A stretch of DNA of 36,890 bases from Adonisia turfae CCMR0081 (GCF_011009555.1 NZ_QXHD01000004.1:405114-442003); one strand, 5' to 3'; positions 25,195 to 33,660 are shown, numbered from the stretch's first letter. Made by a program: numbers and translations. Notes: generated by a model not told the origin, from the sequence alone.

Positions 25195-25829
25195 CTGATT
25201 ACAAAATCTTGCCTGGATTGTTCTGATAACAGAAAATTTGTAATCATGGCTTGGCTTCTGAGAGGGCCAAAAACATCAAACTCTTTTGTTGTTGGGAAAT
25301 ATCACATAACAACAATCAAAATTTTGGGTATGGGGTCTAGATAGTTTAGGGTAAGGGACCTAGAATTTTCCGGTCTATGTTCTAGAACTAATTTGTAATC
25401 ATTATGGGTACCAGGCCCTAGATAAATCGTGTAATCAATCCCTTTGGACACCATGGATGTAATCACTGTAGGGGCCGGGCTCTAGAGTATTGATGTAATC
25501 AGAATCCTATGTTTGTAATTCTGTAATCACTTTGGGATTGGGCTCTAGAATAAGAATGTAATCAAGATTGGGGTTTTGCTTCTAGATGCCACCTTCTTGG
25601 AATGTTCTAGCGTGATTACAGGTACCAGGTTCTAGAGATTGTTGTAATTGGGTTAAAGCCCTAGACTCAGATGTAATCAGTACGCTGGGTTTTATGGCGG
25701 CGTTCCGACCCTGCCATGGGGAAACCCCAGTATGCCTATTGAGATAGCTTGATTACTTCCGGAAAGGGAACTTGGAGGGACCCCAAGCAACACCTTTAAA
25801 CTCCCCATCAACACCGTACTTTAGGTACT

Positions 25830-25982
25830 GGGCTCTAGAGTAATCCTGTAATCAGGCCCAAGTTCTAGAGGTTTTTGTAATCAGGTCTAGGCTCTAGGCT
25901 TTGTTGTAATCAACTTTGGTCTCAGGCTCTAGAGAAAACCTGTAATCACAGCCATTATCAGCTCTAAATGTAATCACTTCAA
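25830..25982 (+). repeat. 153-bp direct repeat, copy 1
   Basis: Starts GGGCTCTAGAGTAATCCTGT and contains five iteron-like units. It matches 26011-26163 with about four mismatches and an offset of 181 bp, so a block of the array was duplicated recently. Confidence 0.85.
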
Positions 25983-26010
25983 TGAGGCTTCTAACCGATT
26001 TTCTAGGGTT

Positions 26011-26163
26011 GGGCTCTAGAGTAATCCTGTAATCAGGCCCAAGTTCTAGAGGTTTTTGTAATCAGGTCTAGGCTCTAGGCTTTGTTGTAATCAGCTTTGG
26101 GCTCAGGCTCTAGAGAAAACCTGTAATCACAGCCGTTATCAGCTCCAAATGTAATCACTTCAA
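26011..26163 (+). repeat. 153-bp direct repeat, copy 2
   Basis: Second copy of the iteron block. Differences from copy 1 include AGCTTTGGG for AACTTTGGT and single changes in the CCGTTATC and CTCCAAAT segments. Confidence 0.85.
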
Positions 26164-26362
26164 GGGGTTGTGTGATCTGTTTTTCGGGGCTAGGTTCTAG
26201 ATTTACTTGTAATCGAGCTTGGGTTCTAGAAATATTTGTAATCACCTAAAGCTGTTGCCATATGGTGTGTTGACTATTGTTGTCTCAATTTAAGTGCCAG
26301 GGTCTAGAGACTTTTGTAATCAAATGGAGGTTTTGAGGCCAAATGTAATCACGACTATGAGA

Positions 26363-26415
26363 ATATTCACGCTTTCTGTAAGTTGTCCTCATATGTGTGA
26401 ATATGGCGCTATAAT
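26363..26415 (+). promoter_or_regulatory. Candidate initiator-gene promoter with inverted repeat
   Basis: A perfect -10 box TATAAT (26410-26415) lies about 135 bp before the initiator start; no good -35 is found at 17 bp. Just upstream is an inverted repeat ATATTCAC (26363-26370) and GTGAATAT (26397-26404), placed where an autorepressor could bind. The dyad differs from the iteron-like units. Confidence 0.45.
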
Positions 26416-26550
26416 TCACCGCGTGGTGTGAAGCTTGGCATGTTTTCTTCTTGCCTGTCCAGTGCTCTCTAAACCACGTCCAAGTCTGCAGGTTCTTCTA
26501 GGTCAAAATGACGGTACTGGACGTGGACAATGTTGAAGTCAGGGAATCTA

Positions 26551-27954
26551 ATGGCCTCAAAATCTAACAAAAAACTAGATGCTGAGACGCGGGCAAGTCG
26601 TTCTGTCGCGACGCAGCAGAAACGGCCTACTACCAAAGTGGCCCCAGGTGAGCGTCCTAAAACAAATCCAGATCTGTTTGATCAGGGATCGCTGACTAAA
26701 GTAACGTCCTCATTGCCAATCTGGGAAGCGAGCAATATTCTCACCCAGCGTCAGCAGTTGCCTTGGACAACTGATCCCGATGGCAAGCTGATTTATAGCC
26801 GTGAGGTTAATGATGGCAAGGGGGCAATTTGTTTCTGGATTGCGGACAATACAGAGGAAGAGCACCCTGCTGCGCTAGCGGGGGCAGCTGCTCTGGCGGT
26901 TATTGATACGTTTGATATTCGGGCGGCGTGTATACACCTGATCCTGGCGGCCCATGCGTCTCAGATGGAGCGGCCCTGGGAAGAGGAGTTGGTGATTGAT
27001 GATCGCCAAATTGAGGCTTATCTTGGTTTGCAGCGACGTACCGATAAGAATCGTCGTGAGAAGCTAGCGCTGATTGAGGAGATTGTTAAACAGCCTTGTA
27101 AGATTACGACGCTTATTTCCTGGCCGCGCTACGGCAAGCGAAAGGGGTTTACAGTTGAGGAAGGCCGCCTGTGGCACCTCCTGGGTACTCGCCATCATTA
27201 TCAGCAGGATAATTTTGGTAATAAAGAGCTGACTGGGATGTCCTTTGTGGTGAAGGCGGGGCTGTGGGCTAAGTACTTTTTGAATGAGGAGACAGCTCAG
27301 GAACAGGAGCTGCCGGTTAACCCAGGTGTGTTACCGAAATCACTGTTGGAAAGTGTGATGAGCATTTGGCAGCACCGGGCGGGGGCGGCTCGATTGATGG
27401 TATGGCTGTTGTTTAAGGCGCAGTTTAGTCCACAGCATCCGTTGCCAGTGCGGACTTTGTTAGAGGTGGCCTATGGTGTGGAGCGTGTGCACAATGCGCA
27501 GTCGGATAATCAGCTGCGGAAGAAGCTGACGAATACGTGGGATGAGGATTTGCTGGCGTTACATGATCGGGGTTGGCAGATTACGTTTGATGCTGAGACG
27601 TATCCGGTTGAGATTCAACCGTCGGGGTTTGGGCGGGATACGTCTCGTCGGCCTAGGGGATTTTTTGATCAGTTGTTGAAGGCTCAGTTGTTGATTGCTC
27701 CTCCTGAGAGTTGGGATACGGCAAATCTTCCATCTGGGGAGGCGGCAGAAGAACCTGTTGAGATAGAACCTGCGGTACCGAAGTTGACTCCGGAGGAGGT
27801 TAAGAGTCTTAGGGTGGAAAAGGGATGGAGTCAGCGTAAGTTGGCGATGCTAACTGGAATTAGTCAGGGGTTGATCTCAATGATGGAGAATGGTACTCGA
27901 ACGATTACAGCAGATAATGAACTTATCTTGCGTCGTACGTTTGATTATTTTTAG
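26551..27954 (+). CDS. Plasmid replication initiator-like protein with C-terminal XRE helix-turn-helix
   Basis: 467 residues from the ATG at 26551, preferred over the in-frame ATG at 26530 because AGGGA sits 6 bp upstream. Residues 1-60 are basic and Pro/Thr-rich. The large middle part is helical, with segments such as ERPWEEELVIDDRQIEAYLG and RREKLALIEEIVKQP that look like a winged-helix-containing replication protein. Residues about 412-467 form an XRE-family helix-turn-helix (LTPEEVKSLRVEKGWSQRKL, then GISQGLISMMENGTRTIT). It lies right beside the iteron-like array and is divergent from the primase gene, so it probably binds the array, starts replication and represses itself. No known Rep family was identified with certainty. 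Confidence 0.7.
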   Translation: MASKSNKKLDAETRASRSVATQQKRPTTKVAPGERPKTNPDLFDQGSLTKVTSSLPIWEASNILTQRQQLPWTTDPDGKLIYSREVNDGKGAICFWIADNTEEEHPAALAGAAALAVIDTFDIRAACIHLILAAHASQMERPWEEELVIDDRQIEAYLGLQRRTDKNRREKLALIEEIVKQPCKITTLISWPRYGKRKGFTVEEGRLWHLLGTRHHYQQDNFGNKELTGMSFVVKAGLWAKYFLNEETAQEQELPVNPGVLPKSLLESVMSIWQHRAGAARLMVWLLFKAQFSPQHPLPVRTLLEVAYGVERVHNAQSDNQLRKKLTNTWDEDLLALHDRGWQITFDAETYPVEIQPSGFGRDTSRRPRGFFDQLLKAQLLIAPPESWDTANLPSGEAAEEPVEIEPAVPKLTPEEVKSLRVEKGWSQRKLAMLTGISQGLISMMENGTRTITADNELILRRTFDYF

Positions 27955-27992
27955 TGCTTGGCTGTGAGAGCTATCTATGTCTTACCGTTTCA

Positions 27993-28043
27993 ATCACCAT
28001 TAGCTTAAGGAGTTTCTGCTATTGGCAGAGAAACTCTGGTGAT
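27993..28043 (+). terminator. Two-part hairpin after the initiator gene
   Basis: Inner arms GAGTTTCTGC (28010-28019) and GCAGAGAAACTC (28025-28036), outer arms ATCACCA (27993-27999) and TGGTGAT (28037-28043). It is a strong structure about 40 bp after the stop codon but lacks a T-run, so it is a terminator or 3'-end stabiliser by position. Confidence 0.5.
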
Positions 28044-28066
28044 GGGGGGAATATTAGGCTGAATGA

Positions 28067-28330
28067 ATTGGCCTTAGGTGTCGTTTTTAGATGAGTCTTA
28101 TAGCGAGTTAACTCCTGCTAGGTGACATCTGGCCATCCCTTTCCAGCTAACCACCGCTGAAATTGCCGCAGCTGACGAGTGTAGGTTTTCTTTGTACTGG
28201 GTCTTACCTCCCGATTCTCAAGAAACCGATCTACCCAATCAGGCTCACGAGTTGCCTGGGGCACTACAGGCTTTTGGGGCCTGCCATCTTGGAACTCAAT
28301 AAATGTGGGTTGTGGATCGGATTTAGCCAT
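28067..28330 (-). pseudogene. Broken copy of the tyrosine recombinase (amber stop, no catalytic domain)
   Basis: The first 70 codons match the start of the intact recombinase at 35410-36390: PQPTFIEF versus PEPTFIEF, RPSTKKTYTRQLRQFQRWL versus SASTLKAYERQLQIFYSW, and GWPDVT versus SWHDIT. A TAG stop then interrupts, but the same frame continues with QELTRYKTHLKTTP, matching RDIDRYKQYLKNRP of the intact copy. So a nonsense mutation broke the core-binding domain, and the catalytic domain has been lost. A GAGAG ribosome site is retained. If translated it yields only a SAM-like DNA-binding piece. Confidence 0.8.
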
Positions 28331-28397
28331 GGGTAACTCTCATACTGGTACAAAAGTATCAAAGATTTTCCTAGTAATCCTGCGGCTGAACAGAGTT

Positions 28398-29018
28398 TTA
28401 GGAACGTGGATTTTGTAGGATCGAGAGCGCTTCTTCCAATGCCTTGGCCGCCTGCATCAGCTGTGTCCGAGTTTTGACCAACTGATTGCGTCGCTCAATT
28501 CCCGCCCGTGCTTCCCGATGGCGTGGCTCGCCCGTTTTACCCAAATGAATGTGCCGCACCAATCGCTGCTGTGCCTGGGGATGAAACATTTCCCTATGGG
28601 CCGCCAGTTTGTTGTACCAATAGGTACCGTAAGGCCGCTTAACCGCATAGGCATGCACTTCCGTTCCCTCAGGAGCAATATACTGTTTGCTGTTCGGTTC
28701 AAATTGAGCGAATTGGGTTTCCAACTCAGCCATGGAATCCTGGATCGTCTCCATCAGTGACGAAATTCCTAGCGAATCCAGGTCTTGAGGGTTACCCCGC
28801 TGTCGTAGCATTAATGTGGCAGCCGAGTTAGCCGACATGGCTACAGAATGCTGTGCCTCTGCTTCATTACCCACTTGAAGATTAACGGTTTCACCCTTTA
28901 CATCTGACTTAGCCAGTGCTGAACAAGCCGCTAAATTAGGACACTGAGCCGCCAATAACCCCGGTGTTTGAGTAATTGCCTCACAGGAAAAACTAAATGA
29001 ACAATACTTTCGACTCAT
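28398..29018 (-). CDS. Conserved hypothetical protein with Cys-rich N-terminus
   Basis: 206 residues. The N-terminus has four cysteines (C6, C12, C26, C32) in MSRKYCSFSFSCEAITQTPG and following residues, which may bind metal or form disulfides. The middle is helical (SLMETIQDSMAELETQFAQF). The C-terminal half has EVHAYAVKRPYGTYWYNKLA, HIHLGKTGEPRHREA and a final basic helix with ERRNQLVKTRTQL; this YWYNKL...HLGK...RRN order is one I associate with unnamed cyanobacterial accessory proteins. It lies between the broken integrase and HU on the same strand. Function unknown. Confidence 0.65.
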   Translation of the reverse strand: MSRKYCSFSFSCEAITQTPGLLAAQCPNLAACSALAKSDVKGETVNLQVGNEAEAQHSVAMSANSAATLMLRQRGNPQDLDSLGISSLMETIQDSMAELETQFAQFEPNSKQYIAPEGTEVHAYAVKRPYGTYWYNKLAAHREMFHPQAQQRLVRHIHLGKTGEPRHREARAGIERRNQLVKTRTQLMQAAKALEEALSILQNPRS

Positions 29019-29074
29019 TGATTTGTTCTAGCCGTCTAATAAAACTATTTAGCTAGAACTAAGTTTGAAAGATG

Positions 29075-29093
29075 GGTGCTCACCATGAGCACC
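29075..29093 (-). terminator. Hairpin downstream of the HU gene
   Basis: Perfect 8-bp arms GGTGCTCA and TGAGCACC around a 3-base loop, about 30 bp after the HU stop codon on the minus strand, followed in that direction by CATCTTTC. A probable terminator with a weak T-tract. Confidence 0.6.
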
Positions 29094-29104
29094 TCCAGTA
29101 ATGA

Positions 29105-29128
29105 ATCGTTAGAACGTTAGATCGTTAG
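29105..29128. repeat. Three tandem 8-mers ((A)(T/A)CGTTAG)
   Basis: ATCGTTAG, AACGTTAG and ATCGTTAG in direct contact, overlapping the HU stop codon. Possibly a binding site or a simple duplication. Confidence 0.6.
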
Positions 29129-29403
29129 GCATCTTTGACTCGTTCTTTGAACGCTTTCCCGGCAGAAAACGCAGGGACAGTCGTAGCAGGAATCTTGATC
29201 ACCTCGCCCGTTTTAGGATTACGCCCATCTCGGGCCTTACGGTCCCGTGGTTCAAAACTACCAAAGCCGATCAGAGTGACCTTCTCTCCTTCCGAAACGG
29301 TTGCCATCACCGTATCAATCGTGGCAGATACCACGTTATCGATGACATTCTTAGGTAGCTCAGTAGACGATGCTACTGCATCAATCAATTCACCTTTGTT
29401 CAT
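29125..29403 (-). CDS. HU-type nucleoid DNA-binding protein
   Basis: 92 residues from the ATG at 29403; an in-frame TTG three codons upstream is less likely because family members start at MNKGELI. Features: N-terminal helices (LIDAVASSTELPKNVIDNVV), the FGSFEPRDRKARDGRNPKTG beta-arm with the conserved GRNP tip that inserts into the minor groove, and the C-terminal FSAGKAFKERV helix. HU bends DNA as a dimer and assists plasmid replication and site-specific recombination. It lies on the same strand as the conserved hypothetical gene and is divergent from the STAND ATPase gene. A plasmid-borne paralog of the chromosomal HU is likely. Confidence 0.95.
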   Translation of the reverse strand: MNKGELIDAVASSTELPKNVIDNVVSATIDTVMATVSEGEKVTLIGFGSFEPRDRKARDGRNPKTGEVIKIPATTVPAFSAGKAFKERVKDA

Positions 29404-29580
29404 AGTAGGCAAGCTAAAAGCAGCTCAATTCGTTATAAGACAGCTCATATTAGACCATATAGCTCGCTTGTTGTAGAGCAATTTGGGAATACGTTTTTCA
29501 CACTCTCCTATTTCCTATTTACGCTAATCTTGAATGACCGAGTTCTAAGCCTAATTAGGATACTCACCAAATTTGAGTCT

Positions 29581-32346
29581 ATGACTTCTAGTACTGCCTT
29601 ACAACTTGCTAGGAAGGGCGATACAAGGGCCATAGAGCAGCTGCTAACTAAGGCATTAAAGCCAAAGCATATTACCGCTGAGGTAAAGCGAGATCGCACC
29701 TGTTTACAGGTTTGTTTGACTTACACCCGATCTATATCAAGCAACCAGCTTGTCAAGTATGTGCAAAAGGGCATTAGCAAGTTGAAGGTAGAAGGTATTG
29801 ATATCGTTGAGATCGAGGGAAAAAGACCTGGTGAGGTACGTCCCCTTTGGAAAAAAAAGGTTTCGCTACAGCCATCGCTCCAGGATCAAACCTTGCAGTA
29901 CCGGGAGCCTCCTAAGGTCAAAAGCAGTGTTGAAGCCAACATCAACGGCAATATTAGTGGTCAGGTTGCAGTAGGTAACTATATTCTCCAGATTGGCGAA
30001 ATGCATGGTGGCGTTGTGCAGCTTACGCAAAATACCAGTCGAGAGACACCACTTAGACGTCCGTCACCAGTCTTTCTACGACCACGTCCTTTTGAAAACA
30101 TGATTGGACGTCAGGCCGAAATCAGAGTAGCGATCAGAGCTCTTCAATTAAAACAGCCACTGGAGTTCTATGGCCCATCTGGTGTGGGAAAGACAACGCT
30201 TCTACGCCATCTGATCTATCTCCCACAAGTTGAAAAGATGGCTTCGGATGGTGTTGTCTACCTGGCAGCTAACGCCTTTACATATAAGGACTTGCTGCAA
30301 TCGCTTTTTGACGTATTCCATGAGCCAACTGACTCCTATAAGCCTACGGAAACCCAAATTTATCAGGCCTTGCAATTATTCAAGGCCATAGTTTTTATTG
30401 ATGATACCCGCCTTGCTAGGGAGGAGCTTCTGCAGCTGATCAACTATGCTCCAGCCTGTTTATTTGTGACAACATCAACGGAGCGACGACTATGGGGTGA
30501 AGGTCACTCAAGAACGCTTTCTAAGCTAGCTGATCGAGAAATTTTAGCGCTTATAGAACAAACAATAGGAAGGCCTCTATCACGTAGCGAAAGGGAGAGC
30601 GCAGTAGAAATCGGCAGGGTGCTGGAGGGACATCCGTTAAGCCTCCTTCGTGTAGCTGCAGAAATCAAGGGAGGGCAACCCTTAGAGGTGCAACTGAATC
30701 AGCTTCACGAAAGACAAAATGCCGACCTAACACCATTAGATATTTCTAAAGAACACTTATCTAGCCTATCAAAAGCAGATCGAAGAGTTCTAGATATTCT
30801 TGTTGTTCTAAACGGTATTCCTGCTACTGCTTCAACATTGACCGCGCTAAGTCAAGTGCCAAATACGTTGAGCGCGTTGGAGCACTTTGTCCAGAATGGC
30901 ATTGTCCAAAGTGATGGTGATCGATATAAAATCTCGCCTGAGGCAGAGAAAGCATTGCAATATGTGGTGAAGCCAAAGGCTTGCTTAGAATGGCTATTGC
31001 CACTTGCTGAGACTTGGCTCAAACAACAGGTCGATCAACCTAATCAGCTAATTCAAGAAGCACCGGTTTTCCAACGACTGCTTAAGGTGGCTTTTCGATG
31101 GGGACTCTGGTCCAACGTACTCTGGATGAGTCTGTATGCCGAGGCTGCAATTGCTCAGGCGGGCTACTGGGATACCTGGCAGCAGACGCTAGAGTGGGCG
31201 TTGAAATCTGCCCAGCAGCTTAATGAGTCTGCTGCGGAAGCCCTTGCTCAGCACCAGCTGGGGGTGCGAGCTTTATGTCTGCAGGAATACACATTAGCCA
31301 AACTGCATTTGCAAGAGGCTATCCAAATTCGTCTGGGTTTAGAGGATTTTATAGGCGCACAAGTCAGTACTCAAGCTTTAGAGCTCCTGCCGGTAGCGGT
31401 TCCACAGACGGGGCAAATGCTTGCAGAAGGAAGCGGTGTTTTGGGCCTAGTTAAAGGAGCTGCCGCAGTGCTGGCAGGGGCAGCAGCAGTGACGGGTTTG
31501 GTTGTCAGCGATGTAGAAAATCCCTTATTCAGAACGGATACTGTTTCTGAAGGGTTAGATCGCGTTGAGTCTGTTTTACCTCGTTCTTCAACTCAGGAAA
31601 ATTTGCCCGGAGTGCCCCCCATAGAGCAGGTCCCGTCATCAGAAGCGGCTACTTCGCAAACAGGCACAGTAAATGAAACCGTTGATTCTGATCGCGTACC
31701 AGAACTGGCTCAAACTCCTGAATCTGTTCAATCCTGTTTGATCGGGAATTGGCGTGAAAGTTCGGATAGCTTGAGTCGGTTGATGGGTAGTGTTTTTGAC
31801 ACACTTGGCGATGACACTTTACAGCTTGCAAGGGCCACTGGCTATATAGAGATTTTGTTTCAAGAGGGCACATACTTACTCAAGTATCAAGGCGTTAGAG
31901 TAGAGTTTAAGGCTAATCAATCACTCAATAATAGTCAGCTATCAGACGGTATCGGTTTGACTATACAGTTGCAAGTCAACGGAGAGTATCAAGAGAAGCC
32001 TGATAAGCAGCTGATAATATTTTCGCAGGATGCGGTAAGCGCTGAGAGCTCAGATAATATGCTCTCATTTCCCAGTGCTGACAATGGTCAGTCGGAAGAA
32101 GTCATCGATAAGATGGATACGCTGTCCGAACTGACAGACAGTAGGCCAATCCCAGAGACGTCTATGGCCGATATTCCTGACCCCAAACAGTTAACCAAGG
32201 AGGTTGAAACCGCGCTGAAGCAATTAGAGAAAACGACTCGGGTAGTTTACGAATGTGTTGATGATAGCTTGATTTTGAAAGAACAAACTCGACTGAATGG
32301 TAAGAGGATCGAAGTTCGAAGACAGTTTAACCGTGTTTCTAATTAG
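29581..32346 (+). CDS. STAND (NB-ARC-like) ATPase with membrane segment
   Basis: 921 residues from the ATG at 29581, preferred because the family module begins there; a TTG at 29530 is in frame. Order: a small N-terminal module (ALQLARKGDTRAIEQLLTKA ... IDIVEIEG, about 5-85) found at the front of several cyanobacterial signalling proteins; a Gly-rich motif ANINGNISGQVAVGNYILQ near 118-136; a STAND NTPase with FENMIGR, Walker A GPSGVGKTTL (198-207) and Walker B IVFIDD (270-275); a winged-helix-like part and TPR-like helices; a hydrophobic segment GAAAVLAGAAAVTGLVV near 626-642; and a C-terminal region starting CLIGNW, beta-rich and lipocalin-like in feel. STAND proteins are sensors that oligomerise on a trigger, often in phage defence or cell death. 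A partner gene follows 21 bp later. The trigger and effector cannot be told from the sequence. Confidence 0.8.
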   Translation: MTSSTALQLARKGDTRAIEQLLTKALKPKHITAEVKRDRTCLQVCLTYTRSISSNQLVKYVQKGISKLKVEGIDIVEIEGKRPGEVRPLWKKKVSLQPSLQDQTLQYREPPKVKSSVEANINGNISGQVAVGNYILQIGEMHGGVVQLTQNTSRETPLRRPSPVFLRPRPFENMIGRQAEIRVAIRALQLKQPLEFYGPSGVGKTTLLRHLIYLPQVEKMASDGVVYLAANAFTYKDLLQSLFDVFHEPTDSYKPTETQIYQALQLFKAIVFIDDTRLAREELLQLINYAPACLFVTTSTERRLWGEGHSRTLSKLADREILALIEQTIGRPLSRSERESAVEIGRVLEGHPLSLLRVAAEIKGGQPLEVQLNQLHERQNADLTPLDISKEHLSSLSKADRRVLDILVVLNGIPATASTLTALSQVPNTLSALEHFVQNGIVQSDGDRYKISPEAEKALQYVVKPKACLEWLLPLAETWLKQQVDQPNQLIQEAPVFQRLLKVAFRWGLWSNVLWMSLYAEAAIAQAGYWDTWQQTLEWALKSAQQLNESAAEALAQHQLGVRALCLQEYTLAKLHLQEAIQIRLGLEDFIGAQVSTQALELLPVAVPQTGQMLAEGSGVLGLVKGAAAVLAGAAAVTGLVVSDVENPLFRTDTVSEGLDRVESVLPRSSTQENLPGVPPIEQVPSSEAATSQTGTVNETVDSDRVPELAQTPESVQSCLIGNWRESSDSLSRLMGSVFDTLGDDTLQLARATGYIEILFQEGTYLLKYQGVRVEFKANQSLNNSQLSDGIGLTIQLQVNGEYQEKPDKQLIIFSQDAVSAESSDNMLSFPSADNGQSEEVIDKMDTLSELTDSRPIPETSMADIPDPKQLTKEVETALKQLEKTTRVVYECVDDSLILKEQTRLNGKRIEVRRQFNRVSN

Positions 32347-32367
32347 TCCATCCACGAGGATAGTCGC

Positions 32368-32799
32368 ATGACAAGTAGTGGCAATAAGGGTGACCAAATC
32401 AGCGCCAACATTTCTGGGGAGGTCAGTGGACAAATGGCTGTCGGTAAGAATATTTCTCAGGTACATCAGTTCGGCCCGTTGCAGCCATTGGAGGTCACAC
32501 CTGCTGAGCTAGAGGAATTAAAAGGAGTATTCAAAGCGCTCAAAGCTCAGATCTCTACGTCAACGGCACCCGAGCGTCGGGATTCGGCGTTAGAGCGAGT
32601 AGATGAGCTAGAGGAAGCTGTTACTGCTGACAAACCAGATTTGACGACTGTAGAGTACGTCAAACAATGGTTTGTCAAACATCTACCCGCGTTGTCTGGA
32701 GCAGTCACAGGGGTGATCATTCACCCTATTGTTGGCAAGTTGGTGGAGGCATCAGGTGACATGGCTGCTGAAGAGTTTCGTCGGCGTTTTCAGCCGTAA
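32368..32799 (+). CDS. Small partner protein sharing the STAND Gly-rich motif
   Basis: 143 residues. Near the start ISANISGEVSGQMAVGKNIS (11-30) repeats almost exactly the motif of the STAND ATPase upstream. A helical stretch follows (LEELKGVFKALKAQIST; ALERVDELEEAV), then VEYVKQWFVKHLPALSGAVT and a moderately hydrophobic helix GVIIHPIVGKLVEASGDMAA. A GAGG ribosome site lies in the 21-bp gap after the ATPase stop codon, so the two are an operon. The shared motif suggests that the two proteins contact each other or the same ligand through it. The protein could be an effector or a regulator; function unknown. Confidence 0.75.
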   Translation: MTSSGNKGDQISANISGEVSGQMAVGKNISQVHQFGPLQPLEVTPAELEELKGVFKALKAQISTSTAPERRDSALERVDELEEAVTADKPDLTTVEYVKQWFVKHLPALSGAVTGVIIHPIVGKLVEASGDMAAEEFRRRFQP

Positions 32800-33000
32800 G
32801 CCCCTCCATTCTCAACAGTCGCTTCCGTAACCAGGTAAACCAAATTGCCTATTGACTTGCCGTTACTTATATCCTCGGTGCCTACTTCTAAAGTATCTGT
32901 AATTCGACCCAGTTAATGGAGGGTTAGCTAGGCGAATCACCTCAAGATCTCCGCCTGGTTAACACACGTGCCTCAATATGTTTTATTTTCAGGACATGAA

Positions 33001-33177
33001 TTACTCACTCTTTTCTGCCTTGTGCTGCTCTATATATTTCCGCATATGAGCAACCAGCACATCCTTCATATTTTCATCCCTGGCAGCACAAATAGATTTG
33101 AACTCACTGCGCAAGCTTCGAGGAATTCGTAGCTTTAGCTCTACGATTTCTTCCGTTGGCTCCTTACTCACACTCAC
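33001..33177 (-). CDS. Ribbon-helix-helix protein (ParG/CopG-like)
   Basis: A 58-residue protein from a GTG with GGAG a few bases upstream. EIVELKLRIPRSLRSEFKSI gives the beta-strand (alternating residues VELKLRI) and first helix, and AARDENMKDVLVAHMRKYIE the second helix, typical of small ribbon-helix-helix dimers that bind operator DNA in plasmid partition or toxin-antitoxin modules. No ParA ATPase or toxin gene is adjacent, so its partner may lie elsewhere. Inverted repeats just upstream (33188-33257) are likely operators for itself. Confidence 0.7.
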   Translation of the reverse strand: MSVSKEPTEEIVELKLRIPRSLRSEFKSICAARDENMKDVLVAHMRKYIEQHKAEKSE

Positions 33178-33187
33178 CACACTCCAA

Positions 33188-33257
33188 GGGACATACCTAC
33201 CAATTGTCCCCTAAGGGGTAAATTACGTTTAGGGCCATTGGTGGACATAGTGGCCCT
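33188..33257. promoter_or_regulatory. Inverted-repeat cluster between divergent genes (operator or partition site)
   Basis: Three dyads: GGGACA (33188-33193) with TGTCCC (33205-33210); CCCCTAAGGGG (33208-33218); and AGGGCCA (33231-33237) with TGGCCCT (33251-33257). They lie between the ribbon-helix-helix gene (minus) and the lipoprotein gene (plus), where such a protein would bind. Confidence 0.55.
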
Positions 33258-33294
33258 ATGTGATATATTTTAAATGCCCCTCATGAGGTGTCTT

Positions 33295-33660
33295 ATGAGT
33301 CGTAATCCCCTCATATATCTACCTTTAGCAGGATTACTTATATTGTGTGCCTGCACCATAGAAAACACGGGTGGTGCTGCCAACGCCACCAAAATTGGTT
33401 TTGACCCCTCACTACCAGCAAGCCCAGACGCTAATGCTGAAGATTACGGTCTAGATGGAACAATGGGCCAAGCCGACTTGCTGGCTCTCAGCTATCTCAA
33501 CTGGCCCCAAAATTACACCAGCATTAGCGATCGCTTTGGTTTTCCAGCACAACGAAGCGAGAGTGCAGATTATTACAGTATTTCTGGAAATCGCTGGGTT
33601 GCCATTTATTACGATAGTACTGGCAATGCGACTGGCTACAGCATTAGCGATAGTCAGTAG
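33295..33660 (+). CDS. Small lipoprotein with BamE/SmpA-like C-terminus
   Basis: 121 residues from the ATG at 33295, chosen because GAGGTG sits 5-10 bp upstream; an in-frame ATG at 33274 exists. Signal peptide NPLIYLPLAGLLILCAC ends in a lipobox-like LCAC, so the mature protein would start at Cys20 and be lipid-anchored. The mature part has TMGQADLLALSYLNWPQNYT and RWVAIYYDSTGNATGY; this order (Gly-x-(T/A)-x2-(L/V) helix, 'yy', then a 'v.yd..g.v.gy' strand) resembles BamE/SmpA-type folds. The role here is unknown. Confidence 0.65.
   Translation: MSRNPLIYLPLAGLLILCACTIENTGGAANATKIGFDPSLPASPDANAEDYGLDGTMGQADLLALSYLNWPQNYTSISDRFGFPAQRSESADYYSISGNRWVAIYYDSTGNATGYSISDSQ

Larger units (their letters stand above)
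25195..26351. other. Iteron-like array, probable replication origin
   Basis: About 20 exact forward copies of GTAATCA, most within TGTAATCA, plus inverted copies (TGATTACA near 25195 and 25612) and variants. Most are paired with an upstream (C/T)TCTAGA box 6-8 bp away, so the composite unit is roughly NNYTCTAGA-N7-TGTAATCA. Spacing between units varies, about 25-45 bp. Two clusters (about 25380-25680 and 25830-26350) are split by a spacer that contains TGGGGAAACCCCA and no clear unit. The array lies between divergent primase and initiator genes. This is the layout of an iteron origin bound by a plasmid initiator; the protein that binds is inferred to be the one encoded at 26551. Confidence 0.8.

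Noticed and set aside
25195..26351. A CRISPR array
   Set aside because: The repeated unit is short, its spacing is irregular, it occurs in both orientations and there are no cas genes; it fits origin iterons better.
31649..32466. Minus-strand frames over the STAND ATPase and its partner
   Set aside because: No ribosome sites, no conserved pattern and complete overlap with well-supported genes.
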